Part shown: positions 1 to 8,227 of the stretch, piece by piece
Layout: every line of letters begins with the position of its first letter
Position numbering within the stretch: position 1 is the first letter of the stretch
Made by a program: the position numbers and the translations under genes
From: Arcobacter sp.
GTDB lineage: Bacteria > Campylobacterota > Campylobacteria > Campylobacterales > Arcobacteraceae
Length of the DNA stretch: 64,000 nucleotides
Assembly (NCBI GenBank): GCA_002869535.1
Contig: PKUK01000008.1
Coordinates: 540,351 to 604,350 of the forward strand
Reading direction: 5' to 3'
Notes under the pieces: model-generated
Databases searched by the model: none
What the model was told of the DNA's origin: nothing
What the model saw: the letters and a program-made list of their open reading frames with translations, nothing else

Positions 1-248
1 TTATCAAACTCTCTGATTTGTTTTATCATTTCAATCCCAGACATTGTTGGCATATTGATATCACTTATTATAAGGTCGATTTTTTTTTGATTTTTTTTAA
101 ATATCTCTAAGCCTTCAGCACCATTACTAGCACAAAAAACTTGAGAAAAGAAGTTTGTTAATAAAGAAGATAATTCTGTTCTCATTACATCATCATCTTC
201 TACATATAAGATAGATATTTGTTTTAATAAGGTCTTATCTAAAGACAT
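1..248 (-). CDS. CheY-like response regulator receiver protein (C-terminus outside window)
   Basis: The 82 visible codons form the first two thirds of a receiver (REC) domain. The acidic cluster VEDDD follows the first strand, and the expected phospho-acceptor Asp lies in ISDINMPTMSG. The ATG directly follows the TAA of the upstream receiver gene, so the two are almost certainly cotranscribed with cheW. The 3' part, which would hold the conserved Thr/Ser and Lys and any output domain, lies beyond base 1, so this may be a stand-alone CheY-like protein or the start of a longer regulator. Role by family: phosphorelay receiver in chemotaxis or a related sensory pathway. Confidence 0.85.
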   Translation of the reverse strand, partial: MSLDKTLLKQISILYVEDDDVMRTELSSLLTNFFSQVFCASNGAEGLEIFKKNQKKIDLIISDINMPTMSGIEMIKQIREFD

Positions 249-653
249 TTATTTTAACTTTTTGTTATTTATTAGCTCGATAAATTTTATGAAATCAAAT
301 GGTTTTAGTAAATAATCATTTACTCCATACTCTTTTGCTTCTATCATATATTTAGATTCAGTATGGGCAGTCATTATAATAATTTCTAAATTTGGATATA
401 AAGATTTTACCTCTTTAATCATCTCCAAGCCATTCATAACTGGCATGCTAATATCAGTAACTATGATATCAATATCATTAGCATGTTCTTTTAAAATAGT
501 TAAACCCTCTTCACCATTATTGGCTGTCAAGAAATCTACTCCCAGCTTTTGTAAAGTTTCGGAAATAATATCCATTAAATCTTTTTCATCTTCAACGAAA
601 AGAAACTTTAATTTTTTAAGATGGTCTATACTTTCTTGTAAGTTCTTTGTCAT
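249..653 (-). CDS. Single-domain response regulator (CheY-like)
   Basis: A 134-residue protein that is essentially one REC domain. It has the acidic pair E21/D22 (VEDEKD), phospho-acceptor D67 in VTDISMPVMNG, T95 in IIMTAHTES and K117 in LLKPF. No output domain is present, so it probably acts by protein contact as CheY does, or passes phosphate on. The ATG at 653 was chosen because an earlier in-frame ATG at 701 would run 35 bases into cheW. Even the chosen start lies just after the cheW stop region. It is followed without a gap by a second receiver gene. Two tandem receivers behind cheW suggest a small signalling operon that continues out of the window. Confidence 0.85.
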   Translation of the reverse strand: MTKNLQESIDHLKKLKFLFVEDEKDLMDIISETLQKLGVDFLTANNGEEGLTILKEHANDIDIIVTDISMPVMNGLEMIKEVKSLYPNLEIIIMTAHTESKYMIEAKEYGVNDYLLKPFDFIKFIELINNKKLK

Positions 654-666
654 TATTTTACTTTCA

Positions 667-1149
667 CTATTCCAGTTCAGCTTTACTAACAACTGCTTCA
701 ATATCCATGATTACTAACATTTCGTTATTATGAAGTCTAACAAAACCTTTCAAATACTTTGAAGGGATTGATGAACCTATATCAGATACTGGTGATAATG
801 CTGATAAATCAAGTCTTTGAACATCATCAACTTTATCAACAACAATTCCAATCATTCTTTTATCTTTTGTTACAACTGCGATTACAGCAGTGTTTTGATT
901 ATTTACAATATTTCCTGTCTTAAACTTAACTCTTAAATCAACAACAGGTACAACTTCACCTCTTAAATTAATAAGTCCTTTTATATATGAAGGCACGTTT
1001 GGTAAGATAGTTATCATTTCTGGATAAGTTAATATTTCTCTAATCTTAGGTAGCTCAATTGCGTATTGCATAGAACCTAATACAAACTTCATATACTCAC
1101 TTGTGTTTGCATAATCTATTATTGCGTCGTCGTTGTTTTGATTTTCCAT
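667..1149 (-). CDS. cheW: Chemotaxis coupling protein CheW
   Basis: A 160-residue protein covering a single CheW domain. After a short acidic tail it starts at YMKFVLGSMQYAI, and INLRGEVVPVVDLRVKF is the hallmark segment of the second subdomain. By family role it links CheA kinase to chemoreceptor tips in the cytoplasm. A strong ribosome-binding site (AGGAG) lies 9 bases before the ATG, and a TATAAT box is found about 40 bases upstream. It heads a minus-strand group with two CheY-like receivers. No cheA is visible in the window, so this could be the main CheW or a coupling protein of an accessory pathway. Confidence 0.92.
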   Translation of the reverse strand: MENQNNDDAIIDYANTSEYMKFVLGSMQYAIELPKIREILTYPEMITILPNVPSYIKGLINLRGEVVPVVDLRVKFKTGNIVNNQNTAVIAVVTKDKRMIGIVVDKVDDVQRLDLSALSPVSDIGSSIPSKYLKGFVRLHNNEMLVIMDIEAVVSKAELE

Positions 1150-1188
1150 ATGATCTGAACTCCTATTAGTAGTATGTTATCATTTTTT

Positions 1189-1194
1189 ATTATA
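1189..1194 (-). promoter_or_regulatory. Candidate -10 box of the cheW operon
   Basis: A perfect TATAAT on the minus strand, about 40 bases before the cheW ATG in the short gap after xseA. The surrounding sequence is strongly AT-rich. No convincing -35 hexamer was seen, which is common in Campylobacterota promoters. Chance occurrence is possible in such AT-rich DNA. Confidence 0.35.
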
Positions 1195-1217
1195 TTTTAC
1201 AATATTTAGCTTAAATT

Positions 1218-2405
1218 TTATATTTTTTTAATGTCTAAAATATTACATCTAACAGATAACTTTGTAGTTTCTAGTGTGATTTCTTCATTTATCTTAACAC
1301 TATCTAAACTTACAATTTGATTGTTTTTAGATAACTGCACATATCCATCAACAATTTTTCTATCTGGATGATTAGATTCATATGCACTTTTTAAATAGTT
1401 TAGTTCATTTTGTTTTTGTCTATAAACTTGACTAAAAGTACTTATTAAATTTGATTTTAAAAAGTCAATCTCTTTTTGGATAAAAGAGAATTTTCTATCA
1501 AGGGAGTGCTGCTCAAAATGTTTTTTATAGTTTAATAAAATTTGTTCTTTATTAAACAGAACTCTTTTAAATCTATTTTCTAATTCTACTTGTAAGTTAT
1601 CTAAATATATTAGATGTTCATTTTTATCAGGTAGCGCGATTTCCATCGCATTTGAAGGAGTCGCAGCTCGAACATCTGCTACAAAATCAGAAATCAAAAA
1701 ATCAACTTCATGACCAACAGCAGATATTACAGGAGTTTTTGCTTCAAATATAGCTCTTGCTACAATCTCTTCATTAAAAGCCCAAAGGTCTTCAATACTT
1801 CCTCCACCTCGCCCCACAATCATAACATCACAATTTAGACTATCAGCTTTTTTTATAGAGTTTACAATGTTAAGTTTAGACCCTTCACCTTGAACTAAAG
1901 TAGGAATCAAAATTAACCGAGCTAAAGGCCATCTATTTTGTGCAACTTTTTTCATATCCTCAATAGCTGCACCAGTGGAAGATGTGACCATTACTACTCT
2001 TTTAGGATATTTTGGAAGAGTTTTTTTAATGTTTATATCAAAAAGCCCCTCTTTTTGAAGTTTCTCTTTTAACTGTTCAAAGGCAAGAGCAAGAGAGCCT
2101 TGACCATCAGGGTCAATCTTTGTGCACATAAGTTGATAATTTCCCCGTGGAATATATGCGGTAATACTTCCTGAAATAATTATCTTCATACCTACTTCTA
2201 ATCTAAACTTTAGGTATTGAGCATTGCCACGAAACATTACACAAGAGATTGTAGAATTTTCATCTTTTATTGAAAAGTATATATGTCCTGAGGAGTGATA
2301 TGTTAAATTAGATATTTCACCTTGGACATAGACACCTACAAAAGTAGTCTCAAGTAAAGACTTGATTTGATTGTTTAGCGTTGATACACTAAGAGCTTGA
2401 TTCAT
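1218..2405 (-). CDS. xseA: Exodeoxyribonuclease VII large subunit
   Basis: A 395-residue protein with the XseA layout: an N-terminal OB-fold (about residues 10-95, with VQGEISNLTYHSSGHIYFSIKD), then the catalytic domain (about 115-310, with VVMVTSSTGAAIEDM, GRGGGSIEDLWAFNEE and ISAVGHEVDF), and a long helical C-terminus. With XseB it degrades single-stranded DNA to short oligonucleotides in DNA repair. It lies 8 bases after ubiE on the same strand. The small subunit xseB is not adjacent; the 83-residue protein further upstream is longer than usual XseB and carries a membrane segment, so it is not taken as XseB. Confidence 0.95.
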   Translation of the reverse strand: MNQALSVSTLNNQIKSLLETTFVGVYVQGEISNLTYHSSGHIYFSIKDENSTISCVMFRGNAQYLKFRLEVGMKIIISGSITAYIPRGNYQLMCTKIDPDGQGSLALAFEQLKEKLQKEGLFDINIKKTLPKYPKRVVMVTSSTGAAIEDMKKVAQNRWPLARLILIPTLVQGEGSKLNIVNSIKKADSLNCDVMIVGRGGGSIEDLWAFNEEIVARAIFEAKTPVISAVGHEVDFLISDFVADVRAATPSNAMEIALPDKNEHLIYLDNLQVELENRFKRVLFNKEQILLNYKKHFEQHSLDRKFSFIQKEIDFLKSNLISTFSQVYRQKQNELNYLKSAYESNHPDRKIVDGYVQLSKNNQIVSLDSVKINEEITLETTKLSVRCNILDIKKI

Positions 2406-2413
2406 ATTTTAAA

Positions 2414-3124
2414 TCAAACCTTTCTAGCAATAAATAGTGTTGAGATATTCATAGAAAAACCTTTTACATAAATAGGTTCAAGCCCTGCTTCTTTTAACTC
2501 TAAACAAAGATTATCTTGAGTTAAAAACTCATCTATTGAATTTGGTAAATAAGTATATGCTTCTTTATTTTTTGAAATCATTCCACCTAAAGTTGGTAAG
2601 ATTTTATTCATATAAAAATCTGTTACATAATCAAGTGGAGAGTTCTTTTCATTTTTTGTAAACTCTAAGATTACTAAAAGTCCATCTTTTTTTAAAGTTC
2701 TTGCGAACTCATGGAAAGCCTCTTGTCTTTTAACTACATTTCTAATCCCATATGAAATAGATATAATATCTGCAACTTCATTTTCAAAAGGCATAGATTC
2801 AGCACCTGCTTCTATAAACTCAACATCTGGTAATTTTGTTTTTGCTACATCCATCATACCAACACTTGGATCAACTCCAACTCTACTTTGAAGTTCTATT
2901 GCATTTTTATCTGCTATTTTTTGCCAAGTTGTAAGCATATCGCCAGTTCCACAAGCCACATCAATGATTTTCTCTATTTTGTTTTTACCATAAAAAGAAA
3001 AAGCTAAATCACAAGCTTTGTTTCTCCAAGTTTTATCAATACCCATACTTAGAACTCTATTTGCTACATCATAAGTTCCAGCTATTTCATTGAACATTGA
3101 TACTATTTTTTCTTGTTTACCCAT
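2414..3124 (-). CDS. ubiE: Demethylmenaquinone / ubiquinone methyltransferase UbiE/MenG
   Basis: A 236-residue class I SAM-dependent methyltransferase of the UbiE family. The family segment MFNEIAGTYDVANRVLSMGIDKTWR is near the N-terminus and is followed by the SAM-binding motif DVACGTGDM. SYGIRNVV is the second signature. It methylates the quinone ring in menaquinone biosynthesis, the usual quinone in Campylobacterota. It ends in TGA, which shows that TGA is used as a real terminator here. It sits between xseA and a small membrane protein gene on the same strand. Confidence 0.93.
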   Translation of the reverse strand: MGKQEKIVSMFNEIAGTYDVANRVLSMGIDKTWRNKACDLAFSFYGKNKIEKIIDVACGTGDMLTTWQKIADKNAIELQSRVGVDPSVGMMDVAKTKLPDVEFIEAGAESMPFENEVADIISISYGIRNVVKRQEAFHEFARTLKKDGLLVILEFTKNEKNSPLDYVTDFYMNKILPTLGGMISKNKEAYTYLPNSIDEFLTQDNLCLELKEAGLEPIYVKGFSMNISTLFIARKV

Positions 3125-3138
3125 TATAAATATTCCTA

Positions 3139-3390
3139 TTATTTAAATAAAAAAACTCCCACCAATAATCCACAAATAAATCCGATATTTAAAAAAACTA
3201 ATAGTTTTAAAAAATCTAATTTTTTATCTTTTATTGGCATAAGTTTTACAATTTGTTCTTGTAATTTTAAAGCTTCATTAAACTTTAGTGTTGACCTATC
3301 TATATTATCAGCGGTCTTTTTTAGTGTTAATTCTGTAAATTCTATTCTTTCTACAAGCTCTTTTGCTTGTTTGAAACTCATATCACTCAT
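3139..3390 (-). CDS. Small membrane-anchored hypothetical protein
   Basis: An 83-residue protein of no recognised family. Residues 1-60 are polar and helical with likely coiled-coil character (FKQAKELVERIEFTELTLKKTADNI). Residues 62-82 form a single membrane segment (LLVFLNIGFICGLLVGVFLF), so it is probably a tail-anchored protein with a cytoplasmic helix. Its ATG begins directly after the TAG of the ParA-like gene with no intervening base, which implies translational coupling. A membrane partner for the ParA-like ATPase is a possible inference. The length and coiled-coil look resemble XseB, but XseB lacks a membrane anchor. Confidence 0.7.
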   Translation of the reverse strand: MSDMSFKQAKELVERIEFTELTLKKTADNIDRSTLKFNEALKLQEQIVKLMPIKDKKLDFLKLLVFLNIGFICGLLVGVFLFK

Positions 3391-4179
3391 CTATTTTTTT
3401 TCTAACCATTTATCTAAATCACAAAAGATTTGATTTAAAACATTTAAAACATAATCCTGAGCCTCTGACTGTAATCTTCTAAAAAATATATACTTTTTAG
3501 CACTTTCAACATCACCTAACTCTTTTGCTTTTATAGCTTTTTCTCTAAAGTCAGTGTTATTGTGTGCCATTTCCCAAACTGTACTACCTAGATATCTACT
3601 CATGGTAATAACTTTATCATTTTTTACTGTAAAATATTTTGGGTCTTTCATAAAATCAAACATCACAGTATTTGAAGCTAAATATTTATGTCCAAAGAAG
3701 TTTATAAACTGCTCTTCCACATAATCTTTTTCCATAGATATTGCACGGTTTAGAGCAAATATAATATTATCATCTGGATTTTGCTCAATTTTTCTTATTT
3801 TTTTCATAGTTGCTATTGCATTTTTACCATCAAGTTCACCATCACCTAAAGGTATAATCCATTTTAGATTTCCAAAAGAACCAACTTTTTTAATCTCATC
3901 TAAAACCAAACTTGAAGTTTTATTTCCACCAACATCAATGATTATTTCATGATTATCGTCCATTAAAATAAGTTCATCTAACTCACTTACTTTATTTGTT
4001 CTTAGCATTCTTTTATTAACTATTTGTGTTGTAGTAAATGATTGGCTATCATTATTTTCATCATCAATTTCTATGTAAGTAATCTTTTTTCCATGCTTTT
4101 TATATAAGTAGGGAGCTATTACTTGCATAGCAACAGTTGATTTACCAACACCACCTTTAGTTTGAGGAATAATAATCAT
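3391..4179 (-). CDS. ParA/MinD-like P-loop ATPase without a visible ParB partner
   Basis: A 262-residue protein whose N-terminus carries the deviant Walker A motif PQTKGGVGKSTVAMQV typical of ParA/MinD/Soj ATPases. A Walker A' type acidic stretch (YIEIDDENND) and a Walker B-like segment (EIIIDVGGN) follow. The C-terminal part does not show standard ParA signatures, and no parB-like gene or parS-like repeat is nearby. It overlaps none of its neighbours and touches the small membrane protein gene directly (TAG then ATG). It could position a cellular structure or be a plasmid-type orphan. The specific cargo cannot be told from the sequence. Confidence 0.8.
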   Translation of the reverse strand: MIIIPQTKGGVGKSTVAMQVIAPYLYKKHGKKITYIEIDDENNDSQSFTTTQIVNKRMLRTNKVSELDELILMDDNHEIIIDVGGNKTSSLVLDEIKKVGSFGNLKWIIPLGDGELDGKNAIATMKKIRKIEQNPDDNIIFALNRAISMEKDYVEEQFINFFGHKYLASNTVMFDFMKDPKYFTVKNDKVITMSRYLGSTVWEMAHNNTDFREKAIKAKELGDVESAKKYIFFRRLQSEAQDYVLNVLNQIFCDLDKWLEKK

Positions 4180-4192
4180 CTGAACTAATCCT

Positions 4193-4837
4193 TTAAGATT
4201 TTTTTTGATTTTTCATGAATTCTACAATTTTGCCATGAAATCTACAATATATCATATTTAATGAGACATCATAATCATAAAGCGATTCAATTTTATCGAA
4301 ATTTTCATTAATTCCATATTCTAACCAAGCTTTGAGTTCATCATAACTTTCAAACTCATATCCAAAAGTTTTTAGCAGTCTATTGGTGTAAGAATCCACA
4401 ACCATCTGCTCTTTATGACAAGAGTAACAAAGTATAGCATCAGCAGTTTCTGCACCTATTCCTTTTTGAGAAAGTAACCAATCTCTACAAACATTTTCTT
4501 TAAAAGTTTCAAAATCACCAAACTCTTCAATTATATTTTGACAAATCTTTTTTATTCTTATGGATTTTTGGTTTTTAAAACCACTTGGAGTAATTGCAGA
4601 TATTAAAACATCGATATCAATATGCGATAATTTTTCTAAATCTAAACTATCTAGTTTTCTTAAGTTTTCTAAAGACTTTTCTACATTTATCCACTTAGTA
4701 TTTTGAGTTAATATAGCACCTAAAAAAACTTCAAAGTCATCATTTGTAGGCCACCAATATTTGTATCTTTTATCAATAAGATTTTTCTTTTTTAAAAAAA
4801 GAAATAAGTCATATGAATTTAAAATACTATTCAACAA
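4193..4837 (-). CDS. magIII: 3-methyladenine DNA glycosylase, MagIII type (endonuclease III superfamily)
   Basis: A 214-residue helix-hairpin-helix glycosylase. It matches the remembered pattern of Helicobacter pylori MagIII: YWWP near the N-terminus, FLGAILTQNTKW, PSGFKNQK, QKGIGAETADAILCY as the HhH, then MVVDSY with the catalytic Asp and FHGKIVEF at the C-terminus. The four-cysteine iron-sulphur cluster of true endonuclease III is absent, as in MagIII. It removes alkylated purines such as 3-methyladenine from DNA. It lies between the ParA-like gene and the YmdB-type phosphoesterase on the minus strand and slightly overlaps the latter. Confidence 0.88.
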   Translation of the reverse strand: MLNSILNSYDLFLFLKKKNLIDKRYKYWWPTNDDFEVFLGAILTQNTKWINVEKSLENLRKLDSLDLEKLSHIDIDVLISAITPSGFKNQKSIRIKKICQNIIEEFGDFETFKENVCRDWLLSQKGIGAETADAILCYSCHKEQMVVDSYTNRLLKTFGYEFESYDELKAWLEYGINENFDKIESLYDYDVSLNMIYCRFHGKIVEFMKNQKKS

Positions 4838-5639
4838 TTACCTTTGTTATTATCTCTTCACTTTTATCACAAAGAACTTTTATTTTAAAGGCATCTACTG
4901 ATTTACCATCTTCTATATTCATAACCAACATTTGTAAAATATATTTACAAGAATTGGGAACAGCAAAATGCCCTCCAAGTCCAGTGGTTGCTTTTTCTAT
5001 AGGAACCTTTGAATCCATTCCGATAACATTGTCCCTACAGCCTGTTAATCCAATATCTGTTAAATATGTTGTTCCATTTACTATTTGTAAATCATCAGTA
5101 CCAATGTGTGTATGTGTTCCACAAATACCACTTACTCTTCCATTAAACATCATTGCCATAACTCTTTTTTCACTTGTGGCTTCTGCATGAAAATCTATAA
5201 AAATATTTTTGATATTTTCTTCTTCTAACTCTTGCACTATTTTAGTAGCCTTATTGAAAGGATTGTCACAAGTTGGCATAGAGAAATTGCCCATAAGATT
5301 AATAACTGCAAGTTTCTCACCTGCAACATCAAAAATCTTATACCCCACACCTGGAACACCCTCTGGATAGTTTGCTGGTCTAATTACATTTTGGCTTTCA
5401 AGTAAGCCAATTATCTCTTTTCTTTTATCAAAAGTATGATTCCCACCAGTAAACAAATCAACACCTATTTTAAAAAGTTCATTGGCATTTTTGACTGTTA
5501 AACCAAAACCATGACTTGCATTTTCACCATTGGCGATTATAAAATCAAGCTCATATTTTGCTTTTAGTTTTCTTAGATTTTGTTCAATTATTTTTCTACC
5601 AGGACGACCTACAATATCACCAATAAATGCAATTTTCAA
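4827..5639 (-). CDS. YmdB-family calcineurin-like metallophosphoesterase
   Basis: A 270-residue protein with the TIGR00282/YmdB pattern: metal-binding GDIVGRPGR at the N-terminus, NGENASHGFGLT, FTGGNHTFDKR, FIDFHAEATSEK and GTHTHIGTDD. These supply the Asp, Asn and His ligands of a di-metal site. Family members in Bacillus are 2',3'-cyclic-nucleotide phosphodiesterases; the physiological substrate in Campylobacterota is not established. It is cytoplasmic, with no signal peptide. It overlaps the start of magIII by 11 bases, so the two are probably coupled. Confidence 0.9.
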   Translation of the reverse strand: MKIAFIGDIVGRPGRKIIEQNLRKLKAKYELDFIIANGENASHGFGLTVKNANELFKIGVDLFTGGNHTFDKRKEIIGLLESQNVIRPANYPEGVPGVGYKIFDVAGEKLAVINLMGNFSMPTCDNPFNKATKIVQELEEENIKNIFIDFHAEATSEKRVMAMMFNGRVSGICGTHTHIGTDDLQIVNGTTYLTDIGLTGCRDNVIGMDSKVPIEKATTGLGGHFAVPNSCKYILQMLVMNIEDGKSVDAFKIKVLCDKSEEIITKVIVE

Positions 5640-5685
5640 TATATATTTCCTTTATTTATCTATTGGGATTGTATCAATTAAAAAG

Positions 5686-5844
5686 TTAGTCTTTTCTTTT
5701 GTTTCTCTCGTTTTTTATATTTCTTAACATAAGCAAAAGAAAAAAAAGTCCAATGCTAACGCTAATAATGGTAGGGGTTAAATTTGAAGCATCATAAAAA
5801 TTGTATGCTATTACAAAAGATAAGATTGAGATAACTAAACACAT
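5686..5844 (-). CDS. Small membrane protein, 52 residues
   Basis: An open frame of 52 codons whose ATG overlaps the last codons of the BaiN-like gene. The product starts MCLVISILSFVIAY and has two hydrophobic segments (about residues 2-16 and 24-41), then a very basic tail (RNIKNERNKRKD). That topology and the coupled start support a real small membrane protein, although no ribosome-binding site stands out and no family was recognised. It fills an otherwise empty gap before the YmdB-type gene. Confidence 0.5.
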   Translation of the reverse strand: MCLVISILSFVIAYNFYDASNLTPTIISVSIGLFFLLLMLRNIKNERNKRKD

Positions 5845-6977
5845 CTGTTTAACTCTTTTGCACATACATAAGCAGACGAAAAAGCAAACTGAAAGTTAAA
5901 TCCACCTAATTCACCCGTCACATCCAAAGCTTCACCTACAAAGTACAAGTCTTTTTGAAGTCTGCTTTGCATCGTTTTTACATCTACCTCATCAACTTCA
6001 ACTCCACCTTTAGTAACCTCAGCTTTTGTATATCCAAAGTTTCCAGCAGGCGCGAACTCATAGTTTTTTAGAATTTCTAGTTTTTTTAGCTCTTCATTAC
6101 TTAATTTACTAACTGGCTTATCTTCAAGTTCAATTGATACTAAAAACTCTTGCATAAATCTTTTTGGTAGATTAAAACTTGAAGAGATATTTTTATTGCC
6201 TTTTAAAAATGATTTGAAAGTTTTATTTGGCAAGAAGTCTATACTCATCTTTCCTTTTTTCCAATACAAAGAACTATTTAAAATAACAGGTCCAGTTATA
6301 CCTTTATGGGCAAAAAGAATATTCCCTTCAAAGAATTTATTTTCAACATGTGCTTTTACAAACATAGAGATACCACTTAAGTTTTTAAACCAAAACTGCT
6401 CTTTTTGCACTGTAAAGCCAACAAGGGAAGGATTTAGAGGATTTACTTTATGTTTAAATTTTTTAGCTACATCAAAAGCTATAGAACTAGCTCCCAAGCT
6501 TTGATAACTCAAGCCTCCGCTTGCTATTACTACCTTTTTTGCTTCGATTGTTTGATTATTTGTTTTTATTTTATAAAAGTTATCAAACTCTATATCAGAA
6601 ACTTCTGTATTTAAAAAAAGTCTTTTGTTTTTTATTAGCTTTGAAAACATATCAATAACATCTTGGGATGTGTTACAAAAGTATGTTCCTTTTACTATCT
6701 TTTCATTGAGTTTAAAATCTAAGTTTTGCTTTTTTAGAAAACTTATTAAGTCATCATTTGAGAACTCTTTTAAGACAGAGCTTACAAAAGCATTATCTCC
6801 CAAATAGTTATTTGCTGTAACTTTTTTATTAGTGATATTACATTTTGCTCCACCTGATACTTTTATTTTAGCACCAACTTTTTCATTACTATCTATTAGA
6901 CATATATTATTACTTTTAAGTTGACTAGCTAACATCAAGCCACTAGCTCCTGCTCCTATTATTGCTATATCAAATAT
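5835..6977 (-). CDS. BaiN/HI0933-family NAD(P)/FAD-dependent oxidoreductase with a lost start codon
   Basis: The protein has the HI0933/BaiN pattern: the dinucleotide-binding GAGASGLM at the extreme N-terminus, KVSGGAKCNITN, IASGGLSYQSLGA and the C-terminal FVGEALDVTGELGGFNFQFAFSSAYVCA. It is a flavoprotein of uncertain substrate. The frame needs to start a few residues before the FAD motif, but no ATG, GTG or TTG exists there. The codon in the right place, at 6977-6975, is ATA, directly overlapping the kinase stop as TAATA where TAATG would be normal. The first usable start (TTG at 6938) would delete the Rossmann glycine motif. The gene is therefore probably crippled, or this base is a sequence error. 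Confidence 0.75.
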   Translation of the reverse strand: MFDIAIIGAGASGLMLASQLKSNNICLIDSNEKVGAKIKVSGGAKCNITNKKVTANNYLGDNAFVSSVLKEFSNDDLISFLKKQNLDFKLNEKIVKGTYFCNTSQDVIDMFSKLIKNKRLFLNTEVSDIEFDNFYKIKTNNQTIEAKKVVIASGGLSYQSLGASSIAFDVAKKFKHKVNPLNPSLVGFTVQKEQFWFKNLSGISMFVKAHVENKFFEGNILFAHKGITGPVILNSSLYWKKGKMSIDFLPNKTFKSFLKGNKNISSSFNLPKRFMQEFLVSIELEDKPVSKLSNEELKKLEILKNYEFAPAGNFGYTKAEVTKGGVEVDEVDVKTMQSRLQKDLYFVGEALDVTGELGGFNFQFAFSSAYVCAKELNRCV

Positions 6978-8227
6978 TACTTATCCTTCTTTTCAAGCTT
7001 TATAATAGTAAATATATTTATCTCATCTTTGTATTCATATTTTAGTTCAAAATCATTTGCTTTTAGAATTGAATTTACTATATAAAGTCCAAGTCCAAAA
7101 CTATTTTTACTTTTATTTTCATTTGCAAAAAATGGTTCAAAATAGTCTTCTAAATTATATGCTAAACCCTTTCCACTATTTTTAAATATTATTTCATCAT
7201 TCTCATTAGTTTGTATAGTTACTTTTTTATCATCTGAGTATTTAATTGCATTATCAATAAGATTTTTAACTGCCACACAAAAGAGTTTGAAGTTTACATT
7301 TATTTTTTTGTTTTCATATTCTGAAATAATTACATCATCTTCTAACATAAGTATATCTACTGCATTGTCAATAATATCATCTAAAAAGTAGTTGTTTTTT
7401 ACAATATTTTTTGTAGAAGATATAAGCTCTTCTATTTGTGTAAATTCACTAATAAGTAGTTCTAACCTCGTAAATACTCTTCTCATTTTCTCAGCATTTT
7501 CATCACTGTTTTCTAACTCACTTAAAAACTTACCCTTTGTAATTGGAGTTTTAAGTTCATGCATTATATTACGTATAAATACATTTCTAGACTCTTTAAT
7601 ATCTTTTAATTTTTTAGCTGTATTTCTAAACTCAACTGCTAACTGAGAGACTTCATCTTGTGCTGTTGTATTATGGATTTCAAAATCAAACTCTTCATCA
7701 CCTAAAGTTTTTACCTTATCCTTTAAAAGTTTTATTGGATAGAGCTTTTTCCAAGTGGTAATAAAGGATAAAACTATTGCTAAAAACAAGACTGCAAAAA
7801 CTGCTATTAAGTATATAAGTGGATTGACATGTTTATAATCTGTATCTTTAAACATAATCTCCAACATACCACTTTTTATAAAAAGATAGCTATCTCCTTT
7901 TAAATCTAAAACCCTAACTAATATTGTTCTATATTTTCTCTCTAAGGCAATCTTTGTTTTTGGATTATATAAAACTGCATTCATTTGTCCAACATCATTT
8001 ATAAAGTCCATATCCATATTTGATAAGGAGTCCACAAAAGACTTAGTCAAGCCATTTCTTCTTTGTTGTTCTAGTACCATTTTAGCAACTGGCAAATATT
8101 TCTTTGACAGATGTTTTTCTTTATCCTCTTGGGTATGTAAAACAAGTACTACAAAACTTGCTATTACTAAGAATAGTGAAATTATAAAACTAATTGTTAT
8201 AGTAAAAAATATTGAATCTTTTTTCAT
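6977..8227 (-). CDS. ArsS-like sensor histidine kinase
   Basis: A 416-residue membrane kinase. One membrane segment is at about residues 9-31, a periplasmic sensor follows, and a second membrane segment is at about 137-158. A HAMP-like linker leads to the H-box FIRNIMHELKTPITKGKFL. The ATPase part has N-box NLIDNAIKYS and G-box NSFGLGLYIV. The H-box and its LSELENSD continuation resemble the acid-responsive ArsS family of Helicobacter (from memory). Its ATG overlaps the TGA of the regulator gene as ATGA, so the two genes are coupled. The pair plus a Spy-like gene suggests an envelope or metal/acid stress circuit. Confidence 0.88.
   Translation of the reverse strand: MKKDSIFFTITISFIISLFLVIASFVVLVLHTQEDKEKHLSKKYLPVAKMVLEQQRRNGLTKSFVDSLSNMDMDFINDVGQMNAVLYNPKTKIALERKYRTILVRVLDLKGDSYLFIKSGMLEIMFKDTDYKHVNPLIYLIAVFAVLFLAIVLSFITTWKKLYPIKLLKDKVKTLGDEEFDFEIHNTTAQDEVSQLAVEFRNTAKKLKDIKESRNVFIRNIMHELKTPITKGKFLSELENSDENAEKMRRVFTRLELLISEFTQIEELISSTKNIVKNNYFLDDIIDNAVDILMLEDDVIISEYENKKINVNFKLFCVAVKNLIDNAIKYSDDKKVTIQTNENDEIIFKNSGKGLAYNLEDYFEPFFANENKSKNSFGLGLYIVNSILKANDFELKYEYKDEINIFTIIKLEKKDK

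Noticed and set aside
3139-3390. xseB (exonuclease VII small subunit) for the 83-residue protein
   Set aside because: The length and helical start fit loosely, but a clear C-terminal membrane segment does not belong to XseB.
4193-4837. Classical endonuclease III (nth)
   Set aside because: The four-cysteine iron-sulphur cluster is absent and the motifs fit MagIII better.
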